From contig JARCRU010000111.1 of NCBI GenBank assembly GCA_029850535.1, forward strand, positions 1 to 64,000: a stretch of 64,000 nucleotides of DNA. Reading direction: 5' to 3'. The notes under the pieces were generated by a model. It was not told the DNA's origin and made no database searches. It saw nothing but the letters and a program-made list of their open reading frames with translations. The position numbers were made by a program, and so were the translations under genes. This DNA comes from Actinomycetota bacterium (GTDB lineage Bacteria; Actinomycetota; Acidimicrobiia; Acidimicrobiales; RAAP-2). Of the stretch, positions 1-9,650 are shown one piece after another (positions within the stretch are counted from its first letter, which is position 1; every line of letters starts with the position of its first letter).

Positions 1-251
1 GGGGCAAACATCGCTGTCGGAGCGGGCGCGGGCGTCACGCCGACACCACCCTCGAGTTGACGGATTCTCTCGCCCGCTTGACGCAGCTGCTGACGCATCT
101 GCTGCATCTGCTCACGAATCTGATCGACTTCGGCGGCGGCCCGGTCCAAGAACTCGTCGACCTCGTCGACAACGTAACCACGCATCCCCTGTTTAAACGA
201 GACCGTCTTGATCTCGTCGAGGGCAGAGCGTGGAGCATCGGTACTTTCCAT
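1..251 (-). CDS. DivIVA-domain protein, N-terminal part (runs off the window)
   Basis: Reading from ATG at 251 gives a DivIVA N-terminal module: an early stretch with the VSFKQGMRGYVVDEVDEFLD signature at about residues 17-36, then a Gln/Arg-rich coiled coil (EQMQQMRQQLRQ). The C-terminus lies beyond base 1. DivIVA (Wag31) proteins bind curved membrane at poles and septa and organise wall growth in actinobacteria. It is the last visible gene of the division cluster, 44 bases after yggT. The family call is firm; whether it is Wag31 itself or a shorter DivIVA-domain paralogue cannot be told from the fragment. Confidence 0.85.
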   Translation of the reverse strand, partial: MESTDAPRSALDEIKTVSFKQGMRGYVVDEVDEFLDRAAAEVDQIREQMQQMRQQLRQAGERIRQLEGGVGVTPAPAPTAMFA

Positions 252-295
252 GACGACTACCCTACCGCCCGCCTTCCTCGTACGGCGGTCAGAAC

Positions 296-550
296 TCAAA
301 GAATCCGCGAGATGATGGTCAGGAGAATAACGGCCACGAGAACCGAGAAGTCCACCCCGACTCCGCCGAGGTTGGGACGCGGCACAATCTGACGCAGCGG
401 TCGCAAGAGGGGTTCCGTGAGTTGCGCGAGCACGCGCTTGGTGGTGGCGAGTCCTCCGGTCGACGACGTCGTGGGGAACCAACTCAGCAGCGCCGAGATG
501 ATAAGAATCCAAATGTAGATATAGATCAGACGCTGGATGAGAGAGATCAC
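296..550 (-). CDS. YggT-family membrane protein
   Basis: An 84-residue protein with two hydrophobic segments (about residues 4-24 and 66-83) flanking the loop with PLLRPLRQIVPRPNLGGVGVD, which is the conserved YggT core. The family is linked to cell division by genomic position and has no assigned reaction. The start is GTG; its G overlaps the sepF stop (TAGTG), so the two are probably translationally coupled. Order sepF-yggT-divIVA is the usual actinobacterial arrangement. Confidence 0.85.
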   Translation of the reverse strand: MISLIQRLIYIYIWILIISALLSWFPTTSSTGGLATTKRVLAQLTEPLLRPLRQIVPRPNLGGVGVDFSVLVAVILLTIISRIL

Positions 551-1188
551 TAGTAACCAACGGAACTGTAGTTCGAGGCCATCAGTCGTGCCCGAACCTC
601 AGGGCTCAGACTCGCACCATGAGGGTAGATCGCGTAGACCGCGCCCTTTTCCAGAGTCTCGACCGTGGCCCGCAGGGCGTAGGACGTACCGGCCGCGAAG
701 TCAATGAGTCGACGCGCCACCGCGGGGCCGCACTGGGTCACTACCAAAATCACCGTACGGTTCAGACGCAATTGGTCGGTGATGCGCTGGCACTCGTTGA
801 ATTCGAAGGGCGTCATGATTTCGATGTCTTGTTCGGCGGCGTACGTCACCACGCCGCGAAGACCACTGGTCGTGGAATTCGGACGGGCCCGCGCGACGGG
901 CTGGCCGTTGTCCAGCAGCGAGAGGGACGAAGCGCGCGGAGCGAGATTCGGCGCCGAACCCTGGGGACGTAGCGGTGGCGCATTGCCGGTGCGCGGCGCC
1001 GGCGTGGGATTGATGCGGGGCGAGGGGGCACTGGGCCGCGCCGGGGCGCTCTGTTGGCGAGGCGCCCACGTCGGCTCCTCACGCACTTCCTCGGTGAAGG
1101 GCCGAGGGGCCTCCGTCGCGGTGTACTCGTTGTAATCGTCCTCGACGAGTCCCAAAAAGCCGAGTGCTTTTCGCATTCTTTCGTTCAT
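550..1188 (-). CDS. sepF: Cell division protein SepF
   Basis: A 212-residue protein. The N-terminus (MRKALGFLGLVEDDY) is the amphipathic membrane-binding helix typical of SepF, followed by a long Pro/Ala-rich linker (about 30-105) and the conserved SepF fold (about 110-200). SepF tethers FtsZ to the membrane and replaces FtsA, which is absent here as in other actinobacteria. The ATG is preceded by GAGGAG nine bases upstream. The linker is longer than in Firmicute SepF, as is common in this phylum. Confidence 0.95.
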   Translation of the reverse strand: MNERMRKALGFLGLVEDDYNEYTATEAPRPFTEEVREEPTWAPRQQSAPARPSAPSPRINPTPAPRTGNAPPLRPQGSAPNLAPRASSLSLLDNGQPVARARPNSTTSGLRGVVTYAAEQDIEIMTPFEFNECQRITDQLRLNRTVILVVTQCGPAVARRLIDFAAGTSYALRATVETLEKGAVYAIYPHGASLSPEVRARLMASNYSSVGY

Positions 1189-1224
1189 CTACATCTCCTC
1201 GCGGCTCTACCGCCCGGCCCCATG

Positions 1225-1917
1225 TTAGGCCAGTGCTGTCGTGCTAGATCGAGGGCCGAATAATGCGCGGCCCACTCGTAATTCCGTACTGCCGTGGGCC
1301 ACGGCGATTTCGAGGTCATCACTCATGCCCATGGAGCGCCCCCGCAACCCTAATTCTCCCGCGAGGTCATTGACCCGCGCGAATTGCTCCGACGCCATCA
1401 GCGGGTCCGGCGAAGCAACGGTCATGAGTCCGCGCACGTCGAGTCCCTCCTCGCGCGCCACGCGTACGAGCTGAGGCACCAGACTCGCGTCACATCCGTT
1501 GCGCTGCGCGGCCCCCGTCAGGTCAACCTGGACGTCGATGGTCGCGCCGTGGCGCGCCGCGGCGATCTTGTGGATCTCCTTCTCGCGCGAGACGCCGCTG
1601 ATCACGTCCGCCGCGGCGGCGATTCGGTCGATCTTGTTCGACTGCAGCGCACCAAGGTAGTGCCAACGCACGGCCAGGGAATCGGCACCGCGCCGCTTCT
1701 CCTCGAGTTCGTCGACGTAGTTTTCGCCCATTTCCGTGAGTCCCGCCGCGGCCGCCGCGCGCACCATGTCGAGGGAGAAGGTCTTAGTAACGGCCACCAA
1801 CGCAATTCGCGACGGATCGCCGCCCGCGGCGCGCACGCGACGATGAACTTCGGCCAAGTTGACGGCGACCCTCGCGAGGTCGTCGGGGTTAACGAAGGAA
1901 GCTGGGTAGGTCGTCAT
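1225..1917 (-). CDS. YggS-type pyridoxal-phosphate homeostasis protein
   Basis: A 230-residue single-domain PLP-binding protein of the alanine-racemase-fold family. The cofactor lysine lies in [10 protein letters not shown] (about residues 43-52); [20 protein letters not shown] and the [13 protein letters not shown] tail follow in family order. YggS/PLPBP proteins buffer free PLP and are often found beside ftsZ. The ATG at 1917 makes the gene overlap the ftsZ 3' end by 29 bases. A longer reading to 1995 runs through ftsZ and adds non-homologous sequence, so it was rejected. Confidence 0.93.
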   Translation of the reverse strand: MTTYPASFVNPDDLARVAVNLAEVHRRVRAAGGDPSRIALVAVTKTFSLDMVRAAAAAGLTEMGENYVDELEEKRRGADSLAVRWHYLGALQSNKIDRIAAAADVISGVSREKEIHKIAAARHGATIDVQVDLTGAAQRNGCDASLVPQLVRVAREEGLDVRGLMTVASPDPLMASEQFARVNDLAGELGLRGRSMGMSDDLEIAVAHGSTELRVGRALFGPRSSTTALA

Positions 1918-2977
1918 CGCCACCAACGTCGAAGAAATCGTCACTGGTGGTGTTGGCGAAGATGTCCGAGCGCGGTGCGTCCGTCGCGGGCGCACTCGGG
2001 GCGCTCGGGGCGGGACTCTTGGACGCTGGCGTGTGATCGAAACCAGCGGCGATCACCGTAACGCGCACCGCATCACCGATGGATTCGTCGATCACCGATC
2101 CGAAGATGATGTTGGCGTCCTGGTGCGCCACGTCGTGGATGATGCTGGCGGCGTCGGTCACTTCGTTCAAGGTGACGCTCGGGCCACCAACAATATTCAT
2201 CAAGATGCCGCGCGCACCCTCGATCGACGCCTCGAGCAGCGGCGAGGTGATGGCGGCACGGGCCGCATTAATGGCACGACCTTCGCCCGTGGACATGCCC
2301 ACGCCCATAATTGCGGTACCGGCATTTCGCATAATGGCATTGACGTCAGCGAAGTCGGTGTTGATCAATCCGGGAACCGTAATGAGGTCGGTCACGCCGC
2401 GAACCGCCGACAACAAGACGTCGTCGGCGATCTTGAACGCATCGAGCATGGACGTCTCGGACGTGGCGACTTGACGGAGTCGGTCGTTGGGGATCACGAT
2501 GAGGGTGTCGACCTTCTCACGCAGAGCCTGAATCCCCTTCTCGGCCTGGGTGGCACGGCGCTTTCCCTCGAAGGCGAAGGGGCGAGTGACGACACCAATC
2601 GTCAAGACTCCCAGCGCTCGGGCAATATCCGCCACCACGGGGGCGGCGCCGGTCCCGGTGCCGCCACCTTCACCGGCGGTGATAAAGACCATGTCGGTGT
2701 CCTTCAGGGCCTCTTCAATCTCCGCGCGGTGGTCCTCGGCGGCCTGTCGGCCGATCTCGGGGTCCGAACCCGCTCCGAGTCCACGCGTGAGCGAACGTCC
2801 AATGTCAATCTTCAAGTCGGCTTCGGAGAGCAACAGGGCCTGCGCGTCGGTGTTCGCCGCGATGAACTCGATGTTACGGAGTCCGGCGGTGATCATTCGG
2901 TTCACCGCGTTCACTCCACCGCCGCCCACACCAATGACCTTGATGACGGCGTGATAGTTGCCCTGGTTGAGACTCAT
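1889..2977 (-). CDS. ftsZ: Cell division GTPase FtsZ
   Basis: A 362-residue tubulin homologue. The nucleotide-binding signature GGGTGTG is at about residues 104-110, [15 protein letters not shown] at about 13-27, and the T7 catalytic loop near 206-214 (NTDFADVNA). After the globular domain comes a Pro/Ala/Ser-rich linker and a conserved C-terminal peptide (DDDLPSFLR), the docking site for SepF and other partners. The start is ATG 2977 with AGGGGAG upstream. A 118-base spacer to ftsQ could hold its own promoter: TTGACC near 3092 followed by TACTAG, with short spacing. Confidence 0.98.
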   Translation of the reverse strand: MSLNQGNYHAVIKVIGVGGGGVNAVNRMITAGLRNIEFIAANTDAQALLLSEADLKIDIGRSLTRGLGAGSDPEIGRQAAEDHRAEIEEALKDTDMVFITAGEGGGTGTGAAPVVADIARALGVLTIGVVTRPFAFEGKRRATQAEKGIQALREKVDTLIVIPNDRLRQVATSETSMLDAFKIADDVLLSAVRGVTDLITVPGLINTDFADVNAIMRNAGTAIMGVGMSTGEGRAINAARAAITSPLLEASIEGARGILMNIVGGPSVTLNEVTDAASIIHDVAHQDANIIFGSVIDESIGDAVRVTVIAAGFDHTPASKSPAPSAPSAPATDAPRSDIFANTTSDDFFDVGGDDDLPSFLR

Positions 2978-3095
2978 GAACTCCCCTTGCTTTGGTGTGT
3001 TGAAACTACTCTGGTCTCATTGCGAACGACCGATTCGAGCGAAATAAATTGATTGAAGGCTAGTAAGGTCTCCAGTTTAGGGTCAAATGTCTTTC

Positions 3096-3950
3096 TCACG
3101 AGGAAGAAGGGCCCGTGACCGATAATTCATTGGGTGTCGTGACGTCGACGAGGTCGCCTGGTGTGAAGGTCGCGTGGGCAATAGCTGAGGCCACCGCCAC
3201 GAATTTGGCGTTCAAATTGGTGGCCGGACCCAGATAGAACTTGATGGGAGTCGTTAACTGCAGCGTCACGCGTCCCAGCGCGTCAACGCTGATCTGGCGC
3301 ACCTGAGCCGAAAAGGCCTCCGGGAGTTGACTCGCCACGAGGGCCGCGGCCGACTCGGGACCCTGGTAGGGCCAGGACTTCGCGCCCAGGGTGCTCGGAG
3401 AGGTCACCAGGGTCGGAAAATTCGCACTGATCGGTGCGCCACTGAGCGCTCGACCATCGGCACCCACGTAGCGCAAGACGTGGTGTGCGTCGAAGGCGAC
3501 CGCGACCGCGCTCATCTCGTGCACCGCCAGTTGCACCGAGTTGGGCCAGCGCTTGATGAGAGAGACCGAACTGACCCACGGGTAGATCGACAAATCGTGT
3601 TGCAACGTCGCCTGAGAGAGGTCGATCATCGCCGGGTGCGCGTCGAGATGCGTGGCGGTCAGAATTTGCGACAGCGTCTCGTGGTGCTCCCCCGTGACGC
3701 TCACGTGGTGCACGCGAAAGATGGACTGGTGCAGCACCCACTGGCCGGCGTAGACCACCGAGGTGAGGATCGCCACGGTGGCGGCGGCCATGGCCACCGC
3801 CCACACCCGACGCCGACGCCGTTGACGCGGCGTGGTGTCGTTGACGAGCTCACCGTTGCGTGGGGAGACGACCGTGGCCCGAGCCTTCGCTCGCGGTCGT
3901 TCGCGAGTGGTGGAGACCGAACTGGTGGAGGCGACCGGACGACGACTCAC
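3096..3950 (-). CDS. ftsQ: Cell division protein FtsQ/DivIB
   Basis: A 284-residue bitopic protein. A basic cytoplasmic N-terminus of about 50 residues is followed by one membrane helix (AVAMAAATVAILTSVVYAG) and a POTRA domain (SIFRVHHVSVTG onward), then the FtsQ beta domain. It forms the FtsQBL complex at the septum. GTG at 3950 overlaps the murB stop as GTGA, so translation is probably coupled to the murCB gene. Identity rests on position plus architecture, since FtsQ sequences diverge strongly. Confidence 0.9.
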   Translation of the reverse strand: MSRRPVASTSSVSTTRERPRAKARATVVSPRNGELVNDTTPRQRRRRRVWAVAMAAATVAILTSVVYAGQWVLHQSIFRVHHVSVTGEHHETLSQILTATHLDAHPAMIDLSQATLQHDLSIYPWVSSVSLIKRWPNSVQLAVHEMSAVAVAFDAHHVLRYVGADGRALSGAPISANFPTLVTSPSTLGAKSWPYQGPESAAALVASQLPEAFSAQVRQISVDALGRVTLQLTTPIKFYLGPATNLNAKFVAVASAIAHATFTPGDLVDVTTPNELSVTGPSSS

Positions 3951-6256
3951 TCGAGCCCCTCAAATCCGATCAGATGATGCTCGAACTCGAGCCACACTCC
4001 TTGGGACTCGCCCACTCTCGTGCGCACGTGTTGCATCAGGGCCATCACGTCACTCGCCGTGCCCCGAGCATCGGCGATGATGAAATTGGCGTGCTTGTCC
4101 GACACCGCCGCGGTGCCCAGTCGATATCCCTTGAGGCCAGCGTCCTCGATCAGTCGCCCGGCCGAGAGGCCCTCGGGGTTGCGAAAGACACTGCCGGCGT
4201 TCGCTCCACCCGGTTGGTGTTCGCGGCGCCAGCGCACGATCTTGGAAATCTCCTCACGCGCGCGAGTGGCGTCGCCACGCTCGAGACGCAATTCGACCCT
4301 CGTCACGATCTCGCCGGCGCGAAGGGAACTGTGTCGATACGAGAAGTCCATCTGCGAGGCGTCACGCCAGTGACTCTCACCCCGGGCCCAGACCTGCACA
4401 CGCGTGACGCTCGCGCGCATATCCGAGCCGTGCCCCCCGGCATTCATTGCCACCGCCCCGCCAAACGTGCCCGGCACGCCCACCGCCCATTCGAAACCCA
4501 CCACGCCTTCGCTCGCCAGTCGTCGCGCGGCGACGGGTAAATCGAGTCCCGCCCCGGCCACCACGCGCACGCCCTCGTGCTCGTCGGTGACTTCCATCGT
4601 GGCGAACTCCTCGTCGAGGTGAACGGCCACCACCTCGTGACGACCATCGGCGACCACCAGGTTCGAACCGTTGCCCACCACCACCAGGGGGCGTGACGAC
4701 GACGCCAGGAGCGACGAGAAGTGCTCGAGCTGTTCCTCGCTCGACAAGGTGAGCAGAGCCGCGACCGAACCGCCCACTCGATAGGTCGTCCTCGCCCCTA
4801 GGGGGGCGTCGTAGACGACCTGGGGACTCCGCCCCAGAAATTCTTCGCCGCCACTTGAGGACGCCACACTCGCACGGGGCGGGGACGCATCGGTGATGAC
4901 TGGACGTGGGTGGCCGTCGAGGTGGTCAAGGACCCTGGTCACGTCACCCGCGCCGAGCAACAACAACAAGTCCATCGGCGCGTGACGCTGCTCCAACGTG
5001 CGCGCTACGTCGTGCAGTGCCGCAACGTAGCGGGCTCGGGTCCGGCCGCGCTCATTGACGAAGTTGGCCAAGAACTCGCCGGTGACGGCGTCGGGATTCG
5101 CCTCGCCGGCGGTGTAGATGTCGGTAACGATGACCTCTTCGACCCCATCGAATGCCGGAGCGAAATCCGCGCCGACCCGGAGCGTGCGCGTCACCCGGTG
5201 AGGCTGGAAGACGGCCACGATCCGCTCGTAGCCCGCGCCGTGCGCGGCGTCGACCGTGGCGGCGATCTCACCGGGCAGGTGGGCGTAGTCGTCCACCACG
5301 TCGATGCCACGCCAGGGCGTCACGTGCTCGAAGCGCCGCGGGGCGCCGCGAAAACGTCGCAATCCCTCGCTGACGTGTGTGGGCTGCACGCCGAGCGCCA
5401 GCGCGAGAGCGGCCGCCACGGCCGCGTTGACCAGATTGTGATGACCCGTCACCGCCAAATCAATGCCCACGTCCTCGGGTCCCACCAGTCGGGCGTGGGC
5501 GCCGCGACGGGTGATCCGTTCGTCCTGCAGACGCCACCACGCCGGTGCGCGCGTGCCCACACTCACGACGTCGCGCAATGACGTCGACGCGACGCGAGCG
5601 GCGCCGGGATCATCGGTCCACACCACGACGGGACCCGTCGTGCGGTCGAGAACGTGAGTGAAAGCGGTCTCGAGGTTCTCGAGTGTTCCGTAGTGATCGA
5701 GGTGATCGGCCTCGACGTTGAGCAGACCGAGCGCGTACGGGGTGAGTTCGGAGAAGGCCCCGTAGCTCTCGTCCACTTCAGCGAGCAGGTCGCCAGAACC
5801 GAAGTGTCCACCGAATCCGATCCCGCGCACCGGGGCCCCCAAGAGACGTGCGTCGTCGCGTCCAGCCGCCGCCATGATCTGTACCAGCATCGAGGTCGCG
5901 GTCGTCTTTCCGTGGGTGCCCGTCACCCCGATGAGGCGCTTCATGGCCGAGAGCTCGGCGAGGACGTCACGGCGCGCCAGCATCACCCGACCCGAGCGCT
6001 GGGCCGCGACGAGCTCGACGTGTTCACGCGAGACCGCCGGGGACCATAGGACTACGTCGGCCCGAGCGACGTGGGTCTCGTCGTGGTCGAAGCTGACCTC
6101 CACGCCGTGCTCGCGCAACTGCGCGAGCACCGTGGCGTTCGCGGCGTCACACCCGCTCACGACGCAGCCGTACCCCTGGAGGAGGACGGCGAGGGAACTC
6201 ATCCCGGCGCCACCCACCCCCACGATGTGCACCCGGGTGCCGGGTCCGAAATTCAC
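3947..6256 (-). CDS. Fused MurC-MurB: UDP-MurNAc L-alanine ligase / UDP-GlcNAc-enolpyruvate reductase
   Basis: A 769-residue fusion. MurC fills about residues 1-445: nucleotide loop GVGGAGMSSLAV near 10, P-loop GVTGTHGKTT near 105-115, and the ADHLDHYGTLE ligase motif. After a linker of about 30 residues, MurB begins near residue 478 with FAD motifs GNGSNLVV and GVPGTFGGAVAMNAG, catalytic FSYRHS, AGSVFRNP (catalytic Ser) and the C-terminal LEFEHHLIG (Glu). Both halves look intact, so one chain makes UDP-MurNAc and adds L-Ala. The start is GTG 6256, overlapping the murG stop (GTGA) with GGGGAGGG upstream; the open frame to 6583 is rejected. No stop separates the domains. Confidence 0.95.
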   Translation of the reverse strand: MNFGPGTRVHIVGVGGAGMSSLAVLLQGYGCVVSGCDAANATVLAQLREHGVEVSFDHDETHVARADVVLWSPAVSREHVELVAAQRSGRVMLARRDVLAELSAMKRLIGVTGTHGKTTATSMLVQIMAAAGRDDARLLGAPVRGIGFGGHFGSGDLLAEVDESYGAFSELTPYALGLLNVEADHLDHYGTLENLETAFTHVLDRTTGPVVVWTDDPGAARVASTSLRDVVSVGTRAPAWWRLQDERITRRGAHARLVGPEDVGIDLAVTGHHNLVNAAVAAALALALGVQPTHVSEGLRRFRGAPRRFEHVTPWRGIDVVDDYAHLPGEIAATVDAAHGAGYERIVAVFQPHRVTRTLRVGADFAPAFDGVEEVIVTDIYTAGEANPDAVTGEFLANFVNERGRTRARYVAALHDVARTLEQRHAPMDLLLLLGAGDVTRVLDHLDGHPRPVITDASPPRASVASSSGGEEFLGRSPQVVYDAPLGARTTYRVGGSVAALLTLSSEEQLEHFSSLLASSSRPLVVVGNGSNLVVADGRHEVVAVHLDEEFATMEVTDEHEGVRVVAGAGLDLPVAARRLASEGVVGFEWAVGVPGTFGGAVAMNAGGHGSDMRASVTRVQVWARGESHWRDASQMDFSYRHSSLRAGEIVTRVELRLERGDATRAREEISKIVRWRREHQPGGANAGSVFRNPEGLSAGRLIEDAGLKGYRLGTAAVSDKHANFIIADARGTASDVMALMQHVRTRVGESQGVWLEFEHHLIGFEGLE

Positions 6257-7371
6257 GTGACCCTCCCCGCCGAGAGGACCACCCGGGCGATTCGGGCGGC
6301 GGCGTCGGGTCGAGCCAGCAGCGTGCACGCGCGCGACATCTGCGCCCACACCTCGGGCCCCAACACGTGTTCCACGCGTTGCGCTAACGCCTCGGCATCG
6401 CAGTCCGCGTCGGACAGCAACTGCGCCGCCCCCGCGTCGGCCAACGCGCGCGCGTTGTGGGTTTGGTGATCGCCGGGCGCTCCGGGCAACGGCACCAGGA
6501 TCGCCGGGAGGGCGAGCGTCGTCAGTTCCGCCACCGTGGTAGCCCCGGCACGGCAGATCGCTACGTCGGCGAGCGCCCACCACGTGGGCATGTGGGCGAA
6601 ATCAATCACTCGGTAGTCCAGTCCCGTCAGGTCGGGACGTCCCGCGTTCACCATCTCGTAATCACGACGACCGGTGACCTGCACCAACGCGAGGTCGGTC
6701 CGGTCTCGCCACTGCCGGGCGAGCTCGAGCACGGCACGGTTCACCCGCGTGGCCCCGAGCGAACCGGTCATCACCACGACCACCCGACGCGCGGCGTCGA
6801 TGGGAGGAGTCACGGCGGCCTTGGCCCGGACTCGGGCTTCGAGAGAACGGTCGATCTCGAGCACGTCAGAGCGCACCGGGGCCCCCGTCACCTCCACGCC
6901 AGTGCTCGGCGCACCAAGGGCCACGCAGCGCACGGTGGCGAAGCGGGCCAGCACGCGGTGCGTCACGCCCGGCGTGGCGTCGAGGTCCACGAGGACCAAG
7001 GGCCGTCGCCACAGTACCGCCGCGGTGGCGACGGCGGCCGAGGCGTAGCCACCCACCGAGACCACCACGCACGGTCGCCAGCGACCCACGTCAAAGATCG
7101 CGCGCACCATCGCTCCCGCCAGCGAGGCGATGGCTCCGGCATTGTCGCGCCACGCGCTTAGCGAGAGAGATCGGCGTATGCCCCGTCCTGGCAACAGTGT
7201 CAAGGCAATGGGCCCGCCACCTAAGATCGCAGCTTCTTGACCGCGGCGCGAGCCCACGAAACGAATATCCCCCTCGGCAACACCAGTGGCGAGTAGCGCA
7301 TCGGCGATGGCGCGCATGGGAAAGATGTGCCCCCCGGTCCCACCCCCGGTGAGAACCACGGGGCGGGTCAC
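6253..7371 (-). CDS. murG: MurG, lipid II-forming GlcNAc transferase
   Basis: A 372-residue GT28 glycosyltransferase that adds GlcNAc to lipid I at the inner membrane face. The N-terminal signature GGGTGGHIFP is at residues 9-18. The C-terminal donor site includes CRAGATTVAELT and LPGAPGDHQTHNARALADAG. Length is normal. The start is GTG 7371, overlapping the ftsW stop (GTGA). The end overlaps the murCB start in the same way. Confidence 0.97.
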   Translation of the reverse strand: MTRPVVLTGGGTGGHIFPMRAIADALLATGVAEGDIRFVGSRRGQEAAILGGGPIALTLLPGRGIRRSLSLSAWRDNAGAIASLAGAMVRAIFDVGRWRPCVVVSVGGYASAAVATAAVLWRRPLVLVDLDATPGVTHRVLARFATVRCVALGAPSTGVEVTGAPVRSDVLEIDRSLEARVRAKAAVTPPIDAARRVVVVMTGSLGATRVNRAVLELARQWRDRTDLALVQVTGRRDYEMVNAGRPDLTGLDYRVIDFAHMPTWWALADVAICRAGATTVAELTTLALPAILVPLPGAPGDHQTHNARALADAGAAQLLSDADCDAEALAQRVEHVLGPEVWAQMSRACTLLARPDAAARIARVVLSAGRVT

Positions 7372-8612
7372 GATCGCGGAGCGCGAAGGGGGCCGCGGTG
7401 CGAATATTGCGGCCGCACTGGGCGCGACGGCGGTAGCGATCCCGCCACCGCGATGAAGCCCGGCTCGGTCGCATCGATGTCGAGGTGCTCACCACGACTG
7501 CGGTCGTGCGCGACGTTGTAGAGGAGTCCCACGGCCGCGAGTTCAGTGATCAACGCCGTGCCGCCGTAGGAGAAGAAGGGCAACGGAATCCCGGTCACTG
7601 CCCAAAATCCTACGACCGAAGCGATATTGATGACGGCTTCGAGGACGATCCACACGGTAATTCCCACCACCAGAAGGCGATACGCTTCATTGGTGCACTG
7701 ACGCGCGATACGCGTGGCCGCCATCAAGAAGCCGACGAAGAGAGCGATGACGCTCAGGGTCCCGATCAGTCCGAGCTCTTCACCGATGATCGTGAAGATG
7801 AAGTCGGTGTGCGGATTGGGAAGCAGTCCCCACTTCTCACGACTGTGGTCCAAGCCCAGGCCCGTGAGTCCCCCGGCGCCCAGTCCGATACGCGACTGCA
7901 GTAACTGGTATCCGGTGGTGGCCAGATTGGCGTTGGGATGCAGGAAGGAGATGAGTCGACGCACCGAATACGGCTCGAGGGCCGCGTAGGTGCCGATCAC
8001 CGGCAGCCCTAACAGCACAATGGCGCCCACCACCTTGCGCGGCAGACCGGCCACGAAGAGGACCATGAGAGCAATCGCCACGACCACCGTGTCGGTACCC
8101 ACGTCGTGCTCGAGCAGGATCAGTCCCACGCCCGCCAGCACCGGTGACATCCACAATGCCAGGTGCTGCCAATTGCCGATGCGTCGGTGGTGATGTTGGA
8201 TCACCCACACCACGTAGAGGACCACAATGAGTTTGAAGAACTCCGAGGGTTGAATCTGGATGAAGGGCGTCGGCAACCACCGTTTGCCACCATTGACCGT
8301 GATGCCCACCATCTCCACGCCCATCAGCAGTGCCAGTCCGATGCTCACCAGCACGGGAGCCAAGCCCACCAGCCAGGAGAGGCGCACCCGCGCCACTAGC
8401 CAGAACACGATGGCTCCGATGGCCAAGTACATCAAGTCTCGTATCGCCAATGCGAACGAGGTTCCGCCGTTCAGGGCCGATTGAGCGTCGCTGGCGGAAC
8501 CCACCATCACGGTGCCGTAGCCCACCATCAAGGCCGTGAGGACGAGCAGCGACGTGGCGGCTCGGTCCCCGCGCGGGAAGGGTTGAAGAATCCGCGTCAG
8601 GACTTTAGCCAT
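7368..8612 (-). CDS. ftsW: FtsW, septal peptidoglycan polymerase (SEDS family)
   Basis: A 414-residue polytopic SEDS protein. Hallmarks are FIQIQPSEFFKL near 130, the catalytic-loop region with EHDVGTDTVV, PNPHTDFIFTIIGEELGLIG near 280, and GIPLPFFSYGGTALI near 350. The hydrophilic tail of about 45 residues after the last helix is likely a partner-binding segment. It polymerises lipid II with the transpeptidase FtsI encoded upstream. It starts three bases after the mraY stop. Confidence 0.97.
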   Translation of the reverse strand: MAKVLTRILQPFPRGDRAATSLLVLTALMVGYGTVMVGSASDAQSALNGGTSFALAIRDLMYLAIGAIVFWLVARVRLSWLVGLAPVLVSIGLALLMGVEMVGITVNGGKRWLPTPFIQIQPSEFFKLIVVLYVVWVIQHHHRRIGNWQHLALWMSPVLAGVGLILLEHDVGTDTVVVAIALMVLFVAGLPRKVVGAIVLLGLPVIGTYAALEPYSVRRLISFLHPNANLATTGYQLLQSRIGLGAGGLTGLGLDHSREKWGLLPNPHTDFIFTIIGEELGLIGTLSVIALFVGFLMAATRIARQCTNEAYRLLVVGITVWIVLEAVINIASVVGFWAVTGIPLPFFSYGGTALITELAAVGLLYNVAHDRSRGEHLDIDATEPGFIAVAGSLPPSRPVRPQYSHRGPLRAPRS

Positions 8613-8615
8613 GGC

Positions 8616-9650
8616 CTACACCACTTTCGCCGTGCGCACAAAGTCGCCATAGAAGATACCCAACCCCAGCGCGGCGAGCAGGCCGGCCAAGATCCAGAAA
8701 CGGATGATGACCGTGATCTCGGGCCACCCGCGTAATTCAAAGTGATGATGAAAGGGCGCCATCCGGAATATCCGTCGTCCAAAGACCCGAAAACTGACCA
8801 CCTGCAAGATCACCGACGCCGTCTCGGCGACGAAGAGACCCCCAATGATCGGAAGCAGGAGATCGAGATTCATCAAGAGGCACAGGGACCCCAGCCCGGT
8901 GCCGATGGCCAGAGAACCGGTGTCGCCCATGTAGATCTTGGCGGGAGCCGCGTTCCACCAGAGGAAGCCGAGACTCGCGCCCACGAGGGCCACGGCCACG
9001 AGACCGAGGTCGAGCGCGGCGTGCAGGTGGTAAATCGCGAAGTGACGAAACTGCCAGTAGCCGATAATGGCTAACACCCCGAAACAAAACGCCGCCGATC
9101 CGGCCGCCAAGCCGTCGAGGCCGTCGGTCAGGTTCACCGCGTTGGAACTGCCGATGACCACAAAGATCGCCAGGACGATCCAGCCAATCTCCGAGAGGTT
9201 CCAGCCCGGGAAGGTCACGCGCGTGAATGACAGGTGCGTCGAGGTGTGGACCCAGCCAATGGCGAGCGCGGCGAAGGCCCCCGCGATAATGAGTTGACCC
9301 ACGAACTTGCCACGCTTCTTGAGTCCCAGGTTGCGTGCGTTGCGGATCCCCAGATAGTCATCGAGCAGTCCGAGTACACCCGAGGCGATGGTCACGCTCA
9401 TGGCGAGAATCCCACCCCGGGTGAACACGATCGACGTACCCACGTGGCCCATTAGGTACCCCAGTACCGCGGCCACCACGATCACGACTCCGCCCATCGT
9501 CGGAGTACCAGCTTTGGCTTGGTGACTCTCAGGTCCGTCGGCGCGGATCTGCTGGCCCAGGGAACGCTGGCGCACGAAGCGAATCCACAGGGGCGTCACG
9601 AAGAGGGCGAACAAGAAGCCCACGCCGCCCGACTCCATCAAACTCAGCAC
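8616..9650 (-). CDS. mraY: MraY, phospho-MurNAc-pentapeptide transferase
   Basis: A 344-residue membrane enzyme making lipid I. It contains KAGTPTMGGVV near 47-57, the NLTDGLDGLAAG Asp motif near 176-187, GDTGSLAIG near 250, and PFHHHFELRGWPE near 310 (the HHH motif). The start is GTG 9650, whose G overlaps the murE TAG stop. An internal ATG four codons later is possible. In the usual order murF lies before mraY and murD after it; neither is here. Confidence 0.97.
   Translation of the reverse strand: MLSLMESGGVGFLFALFVTPLWIRFVRQRSLGQQIRADGPESHQAKAGTPTMGGVVIVVAAVLGYLMGHVGTSIVFTRGGILAMSVTIASGVLGLLDDYLGIRNARNLGLKKRGKFVGQLIIAGAFAALAIGWVHTSTHLSFTRVTFPGWNLSEIGWIVLAIFVVIGSSNAVNLTDGLDGLAAGSAAFCFGVLAIIGYWQFRHFAIYHLHAALDLGLVAVALVGASLGFLWWNAAPAKIYMGDTGSLAIGTGLGSLCLLMNLDLLLPIIGGLFVAETASVILQVVSFRVFGRRIFRMAPFHHHFELRGWPEITVIIRFWILAGLLAALGLGIFYGDFVRTAKVV

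Noticed and set aside
2033-3052. Long plus-strand open frame opposite ftsZ
   Set aside because: It is antisense to a certain gene and has His/Asp/Gly-rich shadow composition typical of high-GC DNA.
6257-6583. N-terminal extension of the MurC-MurB open frame
   Set aside because: It overlaps murG in another frame, is Arg/Gly-rich without homology, and the GTG at 6256 has a strong ribosome site and a GTGA overlap.
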